From Dipetalonema caudispina (Eukaryota; Nematoda; Chromadorea; Rhabditida; Onchocercidae): a DNA stretch of 64,000 bases. The stretch spans positions 1 through 64,000 of the forward strand of contig JABVXV010000210.1 of NCBI GenBank assembly GCA_013365325.1, in the 5' to 3' direction. Below the pieces are notes generated by a model. It searched no databases. It saw nothing but the letters and a program-made list of their open reading frames with translations, and was not told the origin of the DNA. The translations under genes were made by a program, and so were the position numbers. Shown here one piece after another: positions 22,654-41,657 of this stretch; the first letter of the stretch is position 1; each line of letters starts with the position of its first letter.

Positions 22654-23583
22654 TTTTTGAAGATCAGTATGAAGAAAAAATGTAGAGCTGAAGGTGGATA
22701 AAGGGTTTGGAGATTTAATGATGATATATGTTTAGTATTTTGATCTTATGATACGAAGTATGCAAACTGTCTTCATGAAGACTGTATGACGTTAAAGATA
22801 ATGTATTAACTTATATATGTGTATATCTTTAATTGATTCAACTGGAGAGGAAGCGGAATCATGGTCTTTTTTGGTATGTTTTCAATACAGATCAGAATAT
22901 TATCATGAATATTGTATTTATATGTTTAGCAGGTTTGTGAAGTAAATTACTAAACGAAAGATTTATTTTCAAAACGAAAGATACATGAAGTGTTTCGGTA
23001 GGTTTTCATTTTCCTGTTTCCCATTAATGAAATGTACTATTTAGATACTTTGGTGCTTCATTTTGGGTTTTAGATTCTTTCTTGGAATTTTTCCATGAAT
23101 TAGTTTTTCTTTCGATCTCCGCTGCATTTTCCTTTATTTTTCATTTCTAGAAACAATTCTAAAGGCTGCAATTTAAGATCGTTCTGGAAGTGTTCTCAGA
23201 TATTTGAACATTTGCATGATAATTCTTTTGCCTAAAATGATGCTTGATGAGAAATATAAATATTAGGATATTTATAATGTATTAGGATACTTACTTGTAA
23301 TCTTTACAGATTTTATACAGTTATACAGACTTGAAATGGAAAATGTCAAGTGGGAACTTATTGTTGATTGCGCAAAAATCACTCATAAAACCTGGATATT
23401 CTTATACTTTCACCTATTAATTTTCTTGCATTTCTAATAGGAAAAACGAATGTTACATTTATTAGTCATTTACTGATACAGCAAAAGGTGATATTGTATA
23501 AATTTTTTTTGTAGCATGAAATTTAACATAATTACCTCATTTCCCTAATTTTACGCATTTGTTTGGCTTATTTTATCAGAAGA
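22654..23583. other. Intergenic and 3' region after the LSD2-type gene
   Basis: Contains the presumed 3' untranslated region of the demethylase. I see no domain-bearing exon, repeat or RNA gene. Confidence 0.5.
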
Positions 23584-23971
23584 ATGCTTCGGGGCTTTCA
23601 TCAGCGGTACCTCCGGTGTTAGTATGATATCAGCACATTCTGATCACAGCCATTTGAAGCCAGTCTTTTTTAACTTTTCAAATGTACTGAATTATTTCAT
23701 TTCAAAACATTTGTGTTTCATTATTTGGTACTATTTTATGTTAACTAGTCTATGGTACTTTTTAAATCAATTTCTAAATTGTTTCTTGCAAATTGTATTT
23801 TCTGTTAGCTGTTCTATGGTACTTTTTACAACCAATTTCCAGTTCGTTTTTTTTGCAAATTATCTTTTTAATTGTTTAAATAACAGCTATCATAAGGTCG
23901 TTGACATTTTGGAACAGTGCGAGAGCAAAATTCTCAAATTTGATGAATTCCAAGAAGAAGTTAAAATATGA
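23584..23971 (+). CDS. Possible 38-residue two-exon microprotein
   Basis: Candidate only. Exon 1 (23584-23615) encodes MLRGFHQRYLR. It starts four bases after a strong acceptor-like TTTTATCAG, which would suit spliced-leader addition, and ends at a GTGTTA donor. Exon 2 (23887-23971) follows AACAG and encodes YHKVVDILEQCESK then ILKFDEFQEEVKI and a stop. The phase-2 junction closes correctly. The N-terminus is short and basic, like a mitochondrial presequence; the rest is amphipathic and charged, unlike the Phe/Ile-rich noise around it. The intron between them carries an imperfect 64-base duplication. I recognise no family. It could be an unexpressed coincidence, or two exons of a gene with further parts I missed. 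Confidence 0.35.
23751..23876. repeat. Imperfect 64-bp tandem duplication
   Basis: Two adjacent copies beginning TATGGTACTTTTTA (23751 and 23815), both continuing into a CAATTTC and a TTGCAAATT block. About three quarters of positions match by eye. It lies within the putative intron of the 38-residue candidate gene. Confidence 0.6.
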
Positions 23972-25579
23972 CCATAAAAAAGGAAAGAAAGGGAAGAACA
24001 GTTGGAGTAAAAAAAAAATTGTTGATAACAATATTCAAAGTCACATATTTTTATTTCTCTTGTTTCATAGATAGCCGGACTTTGCTAATAAATTAATTTT
24101 TCAGCTTCTCAAAAATGTTGTTATCAGCTTATTCGGAGCTAAATTTAGAATTGTTTTAAATTTCCGAAATTTAATTCTTTTGAAAATTATTTAGCTATTT
24201 GTAAATATTTCAAATTCCGTCATGATTTCAATGAATTTTTGTAAAATTTACTTTACCATTCATTGCGCCAAAGAATTCTTTTCTCCTATCTTATTAAATA
24301 CATTTTCTGCAAAAATTTATGAAGGTATGTTAATTGAGGATACCATGTCGATTCGTTCCTCTTTACTGTTCGTCTATATCTTATCCGCAAATTTCAATTT
24401 CTCAAAGACTGCAACGATTAGTAAAATGATCTATGGAACGAATAGCACAATTTACCTAATTGTTTCTTTCCAATATTTAATTTGCTCATATGTTTCATTT
24501 AAATCCACAAAAATTACACTATCGACATAGTTGGAAAAGAGATAATTCCTCCTTTAGCTCATTATTATTAGTTGTAAATTTATTATAACATATAATCTCT
24601 TGATCACAGAATCGTAATTTTTAACTTTCAAGCCTTACCTCAAATGTGTACTTTCACATATATTTTATCATAAAATTTATATTGTATAAATAATTTCTTG
24701 GCAAAAAAAAATTGAAACATCAATGATAAATTAACAAAAAACAATATTATGATAGTTTGTAGTTTATAATAATCTGTTGTGATCACTTTTGATCTATTAC
24801 ATCAATTTCTTTCACATGTAATTTTGACGTTTTTTTGAATAAATGAAAGCGTAAATATGACGTTACTTCTTAATGCTATTTGTTAATATCGCTATAAATG
24901 ATGCGAAATTTTATTCTTCATCGATCTATTACTGATACAGACAAGGAATTTGTTGATTCCTAATCGTTTCTTTTTTTTTCTTTTTTTTTTTACCGTGTAA
25001 TCATTACATGAAATCGTATTATGAAATCTCTTTGTCACTCATATCAGTATACATTTTCTGCGTTCAATGGGATAGTTATTTCCACGTTAACTTAAAACAT
25101 TTTGATGTTACTGACATGTTTACGACACATATGATATTGGTAAATGAGCAAACAGATGGAAAACAATAATTGTTACGCAAATTTGATGAGAAATTTCAAA
25201 TTTTTACGTGAATTACGAGCATATATCCTAGTGCATAAGTATACATATAGATTGCTAGAAATACAACGTATTATGTGATTTGTTTTCCACTTTTTTTAAG
25301 CTTATACCAAGAATAGCATTACCAATTTTTTTGTCGAAAATAAATTGTTTAAGTTATTTTTATATGATTAAATTAACATAATTATTTACCTTTCATTGAG
25401 GAATTATTTATAGAGTACATACTATGAGATACTACAAATTATTTGCTGTTGATATTGCAATCCTATTCTTCATATCAATGTTAGATATTTTTCATCCATA
25501 CTATGCAATTTATATGAACATTTGAATGTGATTGATGGACTGTTTGAAATATTTCAGAATTTAATCCAATCATACAGCA
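23972..25579. other. Intergenic, nothing recognised
   Basis: AT-rich DNA with several A/T runs. A 102-codon open frame at 24222-24530 has no domain, no splice context and ordinary noise composition, so it is not called. Confidence 0.5.
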
Positions 25580-27015
25580 ATGATAAATAAGCAAACAACA
25601 ATTTATGACAAAGCTCAGGAAGATTTACGTGAAGTGGACATCTACCGTGATACCGCAGTACGATATCTTGGTAAGTTCTATAATTCACTATATTTTGATG
25701 CTTTGTCGCAGATAGGTTGCAGATTATCAGAATGAAGGCTTATGCTATTGGAGTTTTTTTTTTTTCTTGTTTTATTCTGAAATTCTTAAATTTTCTTAAA
25801 GGTCTTTGAGTTTTATAAATTTTACTCGAAAGCTAGGATTGAAGGAATTTTAATCTGTTTAAAATTCACCTGTAAGATTTAATAATTCTATCTTTTCATT
25901 TCGCAATCTCTTTGTAGTACAGTGAAAAAAGTTAGTGAACTTGTCTACAATGTGCTATGGACTTATTTGTACTATCAATTTATTTTATTGTTTTTTGAAA
26001 TAACGCTACTCTTCATTTGTCGCCCAGATTTTTTTTAACATTATTCAGGCTATTCAAATGAAATTGGCGAAGCATTTCGTGCTTGGGTACCAGCAAATAC
26101 AGTGCGATTGTCATATGTCGTTGCAATGGCATACGTTTTTTCTGATACAGCCAACAAAAGCCGAAAAACTTATCAAGTTGAATTATTCTCGTAACTTTCT
26201 AGATAATTCACCTATTTCTAGATCTATTTCCTAAATAGTAAATGAGACGGAAAGGAACAGTTTAACAATTTGCATTATAAGATTTTATTGGGAAGTTTAT
26301 GGTATGTGATGTTAGATCCATTGGAAATAAACAATTTTAATAACTTGTTTCTCATTTTATATCTTGTCGTCGTTTGAGTAGCAATATCTTTTAAAAATTT
26401 CAACTTCAGTTAAATTATCCGAACAGTAAGGAACGATCTCGAGCTGTCGCTTACCGAGCTATCGATACATTAATATGGCAAAGTTTGGCATCTGTTGTCC
26501 TCCCTGGATTTGTGATCAATCGCGTTTGTTATTTATCCACGAAATTGCTTAGCTGGTTAGTTGTCTGTGCAAAGAATTTATACTTGGGGAGTTCTAGTTT
26601 AAAAAAAAAAAAAAAAAAAACCGTATGATACGCAAAAGTATGAAAATACTGAAAATGCTTTAGCTGCCAACGAACAGATAAATGATAATTGCATAGTACA
26701 AAATACAATGCTTTGTATTTGATAAATCTGGTATTTAATGAGGATAACATCTAATTGCATGCTACACTAAGAGTGCCGGATAAAATTTTTGATCCTTGTG
26801 ACGTAATCTTTAAATCTGGCCTTCACTGAATTCTTGCAACTACTTCTCTAATTTAAAGGTCAACAAAATGGCCATTGAAAGTACAAAAACTGACATCAAC
26901 AGTATTGGGATTATGTACTATCCCATTCATTGTGAAACCAATTGATACAGCCGTTGAAATTGGGATGCAGTCATCGGTAAGGAAGTCCTATTCGGTGGGG
27001 ATTTTCGAAAAGTAG
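25580..27015 (+). CDS. MTFP1: Mitochondrial fission process protein 1 (MTFP1/MTP18)
   Basis: Inner mitochondrial membrane protein of the MTFP1 family, needed for mitochondrial division and inner membrane homeostasis. Four exons: 25580-25670, 26049-26176, 26410-26555, 26859-27015. They make 173 residues, close to the usual 166. Matching landmarks in order: DIYRDTAVRYLGY (about 20-32), EIGEAFRAWVPA, a first membrane segment LSYVVAMAYVFSD, DTLIWQSLASVVLPGFVINR, STKWPLKVQKL, and the C-terminal CTIPFIVKPID. Exon 2 ends at a weak donor (GTTGAA), but only this choice keeps frame with exon 3. An acceptor ATTTCAG lies 23 bases upstream of the ATG, consistent with a trans-spliced leader. It stands 1.2 kb before the helicase gene on the same strand, too far to call an operon. 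Confidence 0.95.
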
Positions 27016-28229
27016 TGGTTCCAGGATAAAAATAATGGTAAGTTTTTTATTTAATTTGTTTGAAATGTCATTTTCACTATCTTAAGAAACTTCTGTACAG
27101 ATCTTTTTGATGCGTTGTTTCTTAGCATTAATCATTGCAATCGGAATTCATCAGTTGGTATTTTTTCTTTTTTTTTTTTTTTTTTGATAGTGTTGTTTTA
27201 TTCTTTAATTGCAGAGATTACCGATGTTTTATGGGGATTTAGTGTGATTATACCAGATGTGATTATGTCTTGTATTTCCAATAATTCGTCTTTTTCTCAA
27301 ATATGCTTGCATTTGTCATTGATAATATTGTTTGTGCATTCGAAACGAATAAGGAGTTCGAGCTTTTTTGAAGTCCAAAAGTATTAATTTTCTGATAATT
27401 GGATTAAATTTTATGTTTTCCCCTATATTTGTTAGAATATTGCTGTATTATTTGTATGTTATATACGTTACTTCGAATATTTTTGCAGAAATAAATGTTT
27501 TTTTAAAGTTTAATTTTACTCTTTATTTCATATAAAATTCATCATATATCAGTATTTTCCATTACTTATTATAACTGTGCTTATATATCTCAATTTATAA
27601 ATATGCATATGCATGATGTGTTCTTCAGCATTTAATTAACATGATTTGATGTAATTTTGTATAGCTTTCATTCAAATTTGCTATACACTTTAAAACTTAA
27701 ATTCTTTGATTCCAACAGTTTTGCTGATTGATTTTGCTTAAAGTAAACATTTTTGCTTTTATTTCTGGTGTCTTGAACTTAATCTGCTCATACTAGGCTA
27801 ATGTTAGTTGTTTTAGATTTTTATCAGTTTTCAAAGCATTCCTTCTTCCCTTTATCCATTACTAGAAGTTATTGCTTTATCTTTCACTCTTAATTTGCAT
27901 AAAAGTGAATGATTCTAGATAGCAACAAAATAATGATTGTAGTGCTACTTGTCTTTTATGCAAATTTCTTTGCGTTTGCTAAAATAGAATTGTACAGAAT
28001 GATTTGAGAGTAAATAGCGTAGCAGTTGTTTTTGCTGGTTATTGGGTGTGATGTTTGTAGTTGATATTGCGGTATTGCATGTTTATTATTTTACCTTTTT
28101 AATTGAGTTATACTTTAGATTTAGGTGAAAGATAACAGCAAGACATATCATAAACATCATCATCATCATCATCATCATTGGTGATCGGGTATTCTTTGTT
28201 TGGTTAAGAATTGAACAGCATTTTGTATA
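27016..28229. other. Intergenic / 5' region of the helicase gene
   Basis: No exon recognised. A pure CAT run at 28155-28178 lies about 50 bases before the helicase start codon, so it may be in its 5' leader. Confidence 0.5.
28155..28178. repeat. (CAT)8 microsatellite
   Basis: Eight uninterrupted CAT units just upstream of the DEAD-box gene start. A sister run of ATC units is at 36491-36517. Confidence 0.95.
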
Positions 28230-33686
<5,457 letters not shown>

Positions 33687-34938
33687 TTTCATCAGATCTC
33701 TTTGTATTCTCTTTTGCAGTTCTTTGATCACTTATTGTTTCATTTTTAGCGTTTTTCTTTAGGCTCTAATTTTGGCTTAACGACTGCTAATTTTAGTATA
33801 TACCTAGTATATGACAGTACACACAACAAAATACTGTCATATACCTGTGATTTTCGAGATTTCAAACAAGTTTTTCTTACCAAATTTTAACTAATTGATA
33901 TTTAGAATCTATTTCATTTAATTTCCTCTTGAATTTCATCTCTTTTAGCATTTTCTTTCCATTGTTGTTGTGGTGCACGTGCGTGGAACACTTTTTGTTG
34001 ATTTTAGATAACTCTTCCCAATGCATCGGCTTTATTTATTACGAATCTGTTACCTTTATCGATTAATATTATGATACATTCCTCTAATTTACTGTATTAC
34101 TACATTTACGTCGAGTTTTTGAATTGTTAAGAAACAGCCAATATGCAAAGATTACGCTAGAAATTGCTTATTATTTTTAGGTACTGTAATGACTCACCGG
34201 AAGTTTTTCAGGGATTCATGGATAATTAATATTTCATAATTTTTTCAGTTGATTTTTTCAACCTTAACATCTATTGAATGAGCATTAAAAGTTTTGTGCA
34301 TAACACAGAAATAATACATAACACAGAAAAAAAAACTTCGGTGTTGGAAATTTAATTGATAGTAATTCTAAAGTGTGCTTTAGTTGTTTCGAAAAGAGCG
34401 GTTAAAATGAGGATTGAACAACTGCTCATACAAATTAATTTGTACAAAATAACATTAAAAATGAATAGATCAAAAAATCATCTTGCCATTTTTACAACTT
34501 TCAATCATAAAGTTCTTTCCTGAATCTTGATGATATTCAGATGCAGCAATAGTATATTCTTATTGGCTTCTGCTATCATTTTATATCTCTAGCGTATTGA
34601 TATCATTGTATCTTACATACACATATGCCTTAATTGATTTCTAATTTTGACGTTTTTGTGAATATATCTTCCTGTTTCATACCATACAATTATCTAATTT
34701 TGTTTTGTAATAATGATAGATAATTCAAGGCAAATTTTATTGGTTACACTTTGTTATGTGCAAAAGTTTTGTCTTTTTTTTTTTTTTTGAGAGGAATGAT
34801 AAGACAAAAATTATTCATTTATTTCTCTTTTCTTTCAAGTTTTTTCTTCTTTTTGTTTTTATAATGAAAGTGTTATTAAAGGATTTGGAATAAATTAAAA
34901 AAATTAATATTGTATGTATGTTTTATTAACGCAAAAGT
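33687..34938. other. Convergent intergenic region
   Basis: Separates the last + strand gene from the first - strand gene, so it holds both 3' untranslated regions. I see A/T runs but no coding exon. On the - strand, AATAAA (34927-34922) begins 12 bases after the LIM-homeodomain stop codon. Confidence 0.6.
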
Positions 34939-37900
34939 TTACAGCAATGTTGAATCCGTTTCAAAATATTCAACCAATGATTTCTCAGGTGAACTAATAC
35001 AACCACTTGTTTCAGTTTCGGTTTTACCGTTATTTAAGTCATTATCATCATTTGAGCTACCGGATCGTTCATCTCGTTGACTGCTTTCTTCTGGACTTAC
35101 TGATGTTCGCCATGATTCTTCCATAGAATCACGTGTTGAGCCGCATGTTATCTGAAATTTGATGATTGAATTTCGTTGACAATGACAGAAAAGATTGTAT
35201 AAGATCTTATCAGTCCTATGAATTACAAAGTTAGACAGGAAAATGTCTATCGAATTGAACTATTCTCAAATCTGTCATTTTTCAGAAAATTAGAGAAAAT
35301 TTTTGAAACTTTCGAATGCTTTATACAATGGTGCATATCATGAGATTAGGCTAGAAATATTCTTCCTGTTTCTTCATATCAGCAATTCTTGCACAACGTA
35401 AATTTTTAACAATTAAAAAATTATACCGACCGGTTCATGGAATGAAGTACTTGGAATGGATTGTACATGAGGTGAATTACTTGAAGCTTCACGACATTGT
35501 ATACTATTACGACGAAATTTTGCTCGAGCATTTTGAAACCAAACCTGAAATGATATAATACTTTGAATAATATGAAATAGTGTTTGTAATAATGTTACAC
35601 AATGTAATTACATATATTTTTTTAAAAAACTCTAAACTTTATTCATAAATAATTTATCTTCATCGAAAGTTTTTATTGCTTTAATTTAATTAAGAATTTT
35701 TAAATATAGCTTTTAAATTTTGCAAAATTTTCAAATCACCTGTAAAACCCTTTTGGTAAGACCAGTTCTTTGTGCTAATTGTTTCAAATCTTTTGCATCC
35801 GGATTATGATTTAAATTGAAGTAACTTTTCATTGTCCTCAATTGATGATGCTTGAAACTAGTACGCATTCGTTTTGATTTATGCGTTATACTCAATGTTT
35901 CTTTTTCAACACAATCTACAAATTGATCCATTTTTTTTAATTGAATATTCAAAAAGGAAATGTGAAAAACTTAATAATCGCTTATCAAATATTCATTGTT
36001 ACTATCATTATTTGAGGGATATCTGTGACACACAAAAATACTACAAGAAGTAATGAAAACAGACATGAATGTATGTCACCTTATGCTAATAGGTTAAATC
36101 AAGATAATTTGATTTTTAAAATATTTAAATGTTTCAATACTCAACAATGAAATATCATAATTAGAATTGCTCATCATCCCTTTAATAATGGTGTAATAGA
36201 AATTATTCATGATATATATAATCGATGAAGTATTCTTTGATTATCAAAATATCTGTCAAAATTTTTCAACACTAAAATTTGTCCATAATTTAACAATATT
36301 ATCATTTGGTTAGAAAGTACAAAAATCATATATCTCTCATTCATTTCCTTTAGTTACCGTAGTATTTCATAGGAAAGAAGTCTATTCTTTAGCTAAAAAG
36401 CTATGATTAGCTTTTCATTTTGCTACTATTTCAAGGAATAAAGCAGCTATTTAAGAGTATACTACAACTAACAAAGCCTATATTTTCCATATCATCATCA
36501 TCATCATCATCATCATCCAATTAGTGCTTAGATACGGTAGTTTTATGTGAATTTCTTCATCTATATAATATCTTTCATAATTTTTATTACATTTCTAAAT
36601 CTTTTATACTTTCAAATTCTAATGTAAAAAAAAAAAAACAAAAAAAAAAAATTTAGCAACTTGAAAATATTTATCTCACAATTTTATCTCCCTTTTTTCC
36701 TCTTACGTTCCAAATGTTTTTTCCATCATATGATATGGTAACAATCAACAAAAATAAAATTAATAATTGTTTCCATTGTAGTTGTAACAAACAAAAAAAG
36801 AAAAAAGGAAAGGAAATTGAAAATAGTTAAATTTTTTACCTTATCAAATATTTTAAAAAAATATTTGATAACAAATCATGTAATTGATGAAAAAAAAAAT
36901 GTGCCAATAAAAATAATTGATAATTCATATGTGTTATATATGATAATTTTTTCAAATTTTTTCCTATGAATCAGATTTGAATTGAAATTTCTAAACATAA
37001 ATATCTTACCCATAAATTACATTGTTTTCGTTCTACCTTTCATGAGCTATATATCACATTAGCTATTGCCAATTCTTGGAATAGCTAAAGAATTTATGTC
37101 GAAAATAAAAAATCAATTAAAAAACACCAGTGCCAACCAATACTATCTGTGGTACTCTCGATATCATCATTTGATTTTTTCCACTTTCGACATCGTTCTT
37201 TTCCTCGTGTTAGTGGAATTTCTGTTGAATCGGTGGTACGTAGAGAATTATCATCAGTAGAATTAATTGTACCAAAATGCACTGAAACCTGAATATCATT
37301 TTCCTAACTGAAATAGAGCACATATCATAGCAATCTTTACTTTTGACATTTTTAAAATTTTTAAAAATATTTAATCTCATTTCAACAATATCAATTGAAA
37401 GTTCCAATCTTCTTGCTTGATTACTTCCAACGATTAATAATAATAGAAATGAAGGAATCACGAAATCAATTCATTTATTTCAAATACTCACTCATTTAAT
37501 TTGATTCCATAATTCATCTCTTACATTTTGAATGAAAAATTTCATTATTCTAACAATAAAAATTTTGTAATATCGTTTAAACCATTGTAAGGCAACAATC
37601 ATTCCTTCATCCATTCTTATCATATCAATAAGGAAGAGATATTTTTTAGAAATTTACAAATTATCATCATTTATTTCACTAATGCTATACTAATCTACGA
37701 TAGTTAATCTATTCTATTCTATTCTCACTTACTTTTATTCTGCATGATTTTATTAAAATTATCAATACCGTAAATCAAATTGCTAATAATTCTTGCAATG
37801 GTGATTAATTAGTAACTAATTAAAAATTCCGTTTACTCACTTGATGATTATCAAACGTTTACATCATTATTAAGCATTAACAAGAATTTATTTTGTAACA

Positions 37901-39185
37901 AAATAAGATAAATGAATTTAAATAAGTTAAAAAAAAAATAATAGAATTGAAATAAACACCGTGGCAATATAATGTCCCGTTACATCCCATCATAAATAAT
38001 TCACCCGGTCGAAGTGGCGTAGAACACACGCAACACGTGAAACATTCCAAATGAAAAATTGTTTTATTAGCTCGCATAACAATATCATCATCACATAATA
38101 CGGCAGAACATCGCTCACAACGTTTACCATATTTGCTAGAAATGATTTAACAGATTTTGAAAATATCTTTAACTGTTTTTTTTTTTTTTTTTTTTTTAAT
38201 ATCTATTTTAATAATTTATATATGAAATGTTAAAGAGAAAATTATCAATAATGCCAAAGTGATTAGTTTGTCATATGGTATTTGATAATCTCAAAATTGT
38301 ATTGCCATTTCAAAATGTTCGATGGATAAATTGCAAAAAAAAAAAAAAGATTGAATGATACAATAACAAACATTTGGATGACAAAAATTTACGCAGTTAA
38401 TATAGCGACATAAGCTATTACGGAATATTTGAATTATGTAGCTAACTTAATTCAATGCTAACTATTATTTATATATAATAAAACTTTAAGTTTATATGAA
38501 AACATAAACGTTTAAGACAATCTTTATTAACTAATTATGCTAATGTCAATTATTAATGTACTAATTTTAAACTTCTACTCAAATAGATTGAAATTTTTTT
38601 CGATATAATAATTTTTGTATATTTGATAACAAATTTTGATTAAATTCTTACGTGAGGTAATCATCACGACAGAGTACCATACCATCTTTATAGTAACAAG
38701 TGGATACGCTATGTAATGTGCAGTGACATAGGTAACAACGTAAACATTCATAATGCCAACTTTGTTCATTCATCAACAGGAAATGTTGATCCGTAATGGG
38801 AATCATGCAGGATACACAACAACCTGTCATATTATATCATTTTATTATCAATAAATTTTCAAAAAATAACATGAAGAAAGGATGTGATAAATTTGATGGG
38901 AATTATCCAATGAATTGATATGATAAAGTGGTCATTTTAATGAACTTTATAAATTTCATTACAATTTTTAATTTTAATTTAAGAATGAAAAATATCCGTA
39001 ATGATTTATTCCTTGAAAAATGCTGATATTTTAAGATTAAGAATGAATCAATTAAAATGTTTTCCCTCTGAAAGATTACCTGCCGATGCAACTTGACATA
39101 AAGCGGTTGAAGTTGATGGAGCATTTGGTACTGGTGGTGATGATCCGGTTTGTGTATTATCATTTAATGACGATAAATATATCAT
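34939..39185 (-). CDS. ttx-3: LIM-homeodomain transcription factor, LHX2/9/Apterous class (TTX-3-like)
   Basis: Sequence-specific nuclear transcription factor. C. elegans TTX-3 of this class specifies AIY interneurons. Seven exons, 5' to 3': 39185-39080, 38823-38652, 38135-37960, 37281-37138, 35915-35740, 35544-35431, 35151-34939; 366 residues. LIM domain 1 runs about 38-90 (CCVSC...HYECLRCYLC...CRDDY) and LIM domain 2 about 96-155 (KRCERC...HLECFTCCVC...YCHVHF). The homeodomain is about 213-272, with SKRMRTSFKHHQLRTMKSYF, DAKDLKQLAQRTGLTKRVLQ and helix 3 VWFQNARAKFRR (W260, Q262, N263). An almost invariant RMRTSFKHHQLRTMKSYF is diagnostic of LHX2/9. The tail after 272 is Ser/Glu-rich. Start: the first ATG lies 13 bases after an ATTATTCAG acceptor, good for a trans-spliced leader. 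Intron 4 (35916-37137) is the longest. Confidence 0.96.
36491..36517. repeat. (ATC)9 microsatellite
   Basis: A pure ATC run inside the long intron of the TTX-3-like gene. Confidence 0.95.
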
Positions 39186-41657
39186 CCGAAAATCAACACT
39201 GAATAATATAAAAAGCGAGAAAAATGTACAAATATAAAAGCTACGCATACGAAATTGATAATTTGTATAATAAAATTTTTTTAATAATATTAAAAGATTA
39301 TTTCTAAAAAATTTATCGCATAAACATCATATTATTTCATAACCATTACATAATTATTCATTTACAAATTTATTAATTAATTCACATCAAATTAATTTCT
39401 AGTATTATATCTTTAGAAAATTTTAATATGATACTTGTTAAATTTTCAGTAACAATATAATATAGAAGGAATTTTTCCTGCTGTATATTGGCAAATGAAT
39501 AATGTTGGTAGATTTCTAAGAAATGGAAAAAAAAAAAGAATTTTTTTTTTTTTTTTTTTTTATAACATATCTGAGGATAAAGTTCAATCAGATTTTAGAA
39601 AAAAAAAAAATGGAAAAATCGACAAGTGAATTGAACCGGTATAAAAGAGATATATAAAGGATTGTGTACGGCTTTGCGAGGATTGAAAGAGGATTATGAA
39701 AGTAGGTGTAACAGCAATTTTGTGCCACCAGATAATAGCTCAATCTTTTTCCATCTCCCACTCTTAACAAATAATGTATCATGATATAGATGTATCATGA
39801 TATCATGATACTATTATTACTAATCAGTATTTAATTATGTTTATATCAGTACTGCCACATTTTATTGTTATCTTTTAAGAAAACCTTAATGGTTACAACA
39901 AAAGCGTATTGTTGCTACGATATGTATTGAATCTAAACTATTACAATTTTGATATATTTTAGATTGAGAATGAAGTTTATTTTACTTCATGAAGGTTTTG
40001 GTAAACAGTGTCATTGTTGAGGATGAATTTGAGAGAAGCAGAAAGAGGAGATGAATGACCAGTTAAACTCTTCAAAGGATACTTGAAAAAGGAGAATGAT
40101 GTGCGTTGCAGCTTGTTTTAATGATGATAATGACCGGAACGGATTACAATTTGACACCAAGGATGAGGATGGCAGGTGAAAAGCTAACCGTACAAAATCG
40201 AATTCATCCAAATTGTTTCCAGCTATTGCAAAGATATTATTATTATTGTTGCAAAAGAACAGTTTGGATCCGATCTGTTAATGCATGCAAAAACTGATGA
40301 TACTGTATCGGAGTATACAGATTGCATCCGTAAGACGATGTAATGATAATCGATCATTTACGTAGAGCATATACTGTTCCGCAAATATATGATAGACGAA
40401 AGTTTTGAGGAATCAACTGGAAATCACGGATAGAATGTTACCAAATACTGCAGAAAATACTGCAGAAAAATTCATACTAACATATAAAGCATTGTCTGCA
40501 GATTAAAACGAACTACTTGAAGAAATGTTAATGATGTTTGATTAATTAAATCGATCAAGTACTACTGCAGTTACTATCAATCTTAAATTCCTGAATATAG
40601 AAAGTCTGTATCAGTATCTATAGAGGTCAAGGAAAAGCTTTAATTTAACCTACGTTCCCATCTATCTAATATTCCACATTTGGAATTGAACAAAGTCTTT
40701 CGCATCACTAACTTTCATTACTGTAAGCAGCTAAATTAGCTTATATATTCTTCCTGATCCTTAATGAATGCTACATCTGGCAAAGAAACATAAAACAATC
40801 CCTAAAATATCCGCGTTTTTCAACACATTGGTAAATTTATCAGCATCATAAAAATTCATTTATGCTCTTCAATAGTATATCAGATACTTTAGGAGAGAAT
40901 TTATGGCACTGTAAAGTAACCAATACAAAGCTAAATTTTAGACTTTGTCACTATGTTGATTAAGTTATGCCAGCAATAGTTCTATTTCGTTTACTATCAA
41001 ATAAATGGACAGTAAGTATCGTACTGATTATGAATTGTCAAAGCCTGAACTATCATTCAATGGTTCTAGGGAATTTGAAAGAGTTTTTTTTTTTTTTTTT
41101 AACGATATCGGCATTGCTTGGATAGTAAAAAAATGAAATCGATATATTTACTAAATTTTAAATTTCATTTATCCTCAGGAAAGTTTTTTACAATGCTCTA
41201 TAAAGATCCAATATGCTGCAAAGAAATTCGGCAGTTTGAAAATCATAACTTCAAGGAAGAGATACAGTATCCAAAGGCGGTAAAAGGGAAAATCAAACAG
41301 TTGTTAAAAAGGAATGGTAAATTTGCACTTGTAATTATGTCCAATAATAGCCTCCCATAAATGTATTACCGGTACAAAGATGTGGTAGAAAGTGGTTGTC
41401 GAGTACAGCAGGGGTCATGGAGGTGAAATGATGATGGGATGACCTCATGGCAGGGGTCCATTGTATTGCTTTTTGCCTATATCTCATCTTCACTTAGCTC
41501 TATTTTTAGCTGTAATTTCCATAAATTCTATCGTTTACTTTTTAATGCAACCAACAAATCATTCAACTATGGTAGAAATTAAAAAAAGAATTTGAAAAAA
41601 AAAAAACAACTAAAAATAAAATTAAAATATAACCAACTGAATTTTATTGTCTCACAC
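39186..41657. other. Intergenic, no supported gene
   Basis: Upstream region of the TTX-3-like gene. A/T runs occur near 39530-39560. Between about 40000 and 41450 the base composition is slightly richer, and short open frames occur on both strands (for example 40106-40297 and 41118-41360) with no domain or splice logic. Either relic DNA or regulatory sequence is possible. A short tandem AATACTGCAGAA is at about 40446-40470. Confidence 0.5.

Noticed and set aside
24222..24530. 102-codon open frame on the + strand
   Set aside because: Noise-like composition, no splice context, no domain.
40000..41450. Retroelement remnant
   Set aside because: Open frames on both strands were translated and no reverse transcriptase, integrase or transposase motif was seen.
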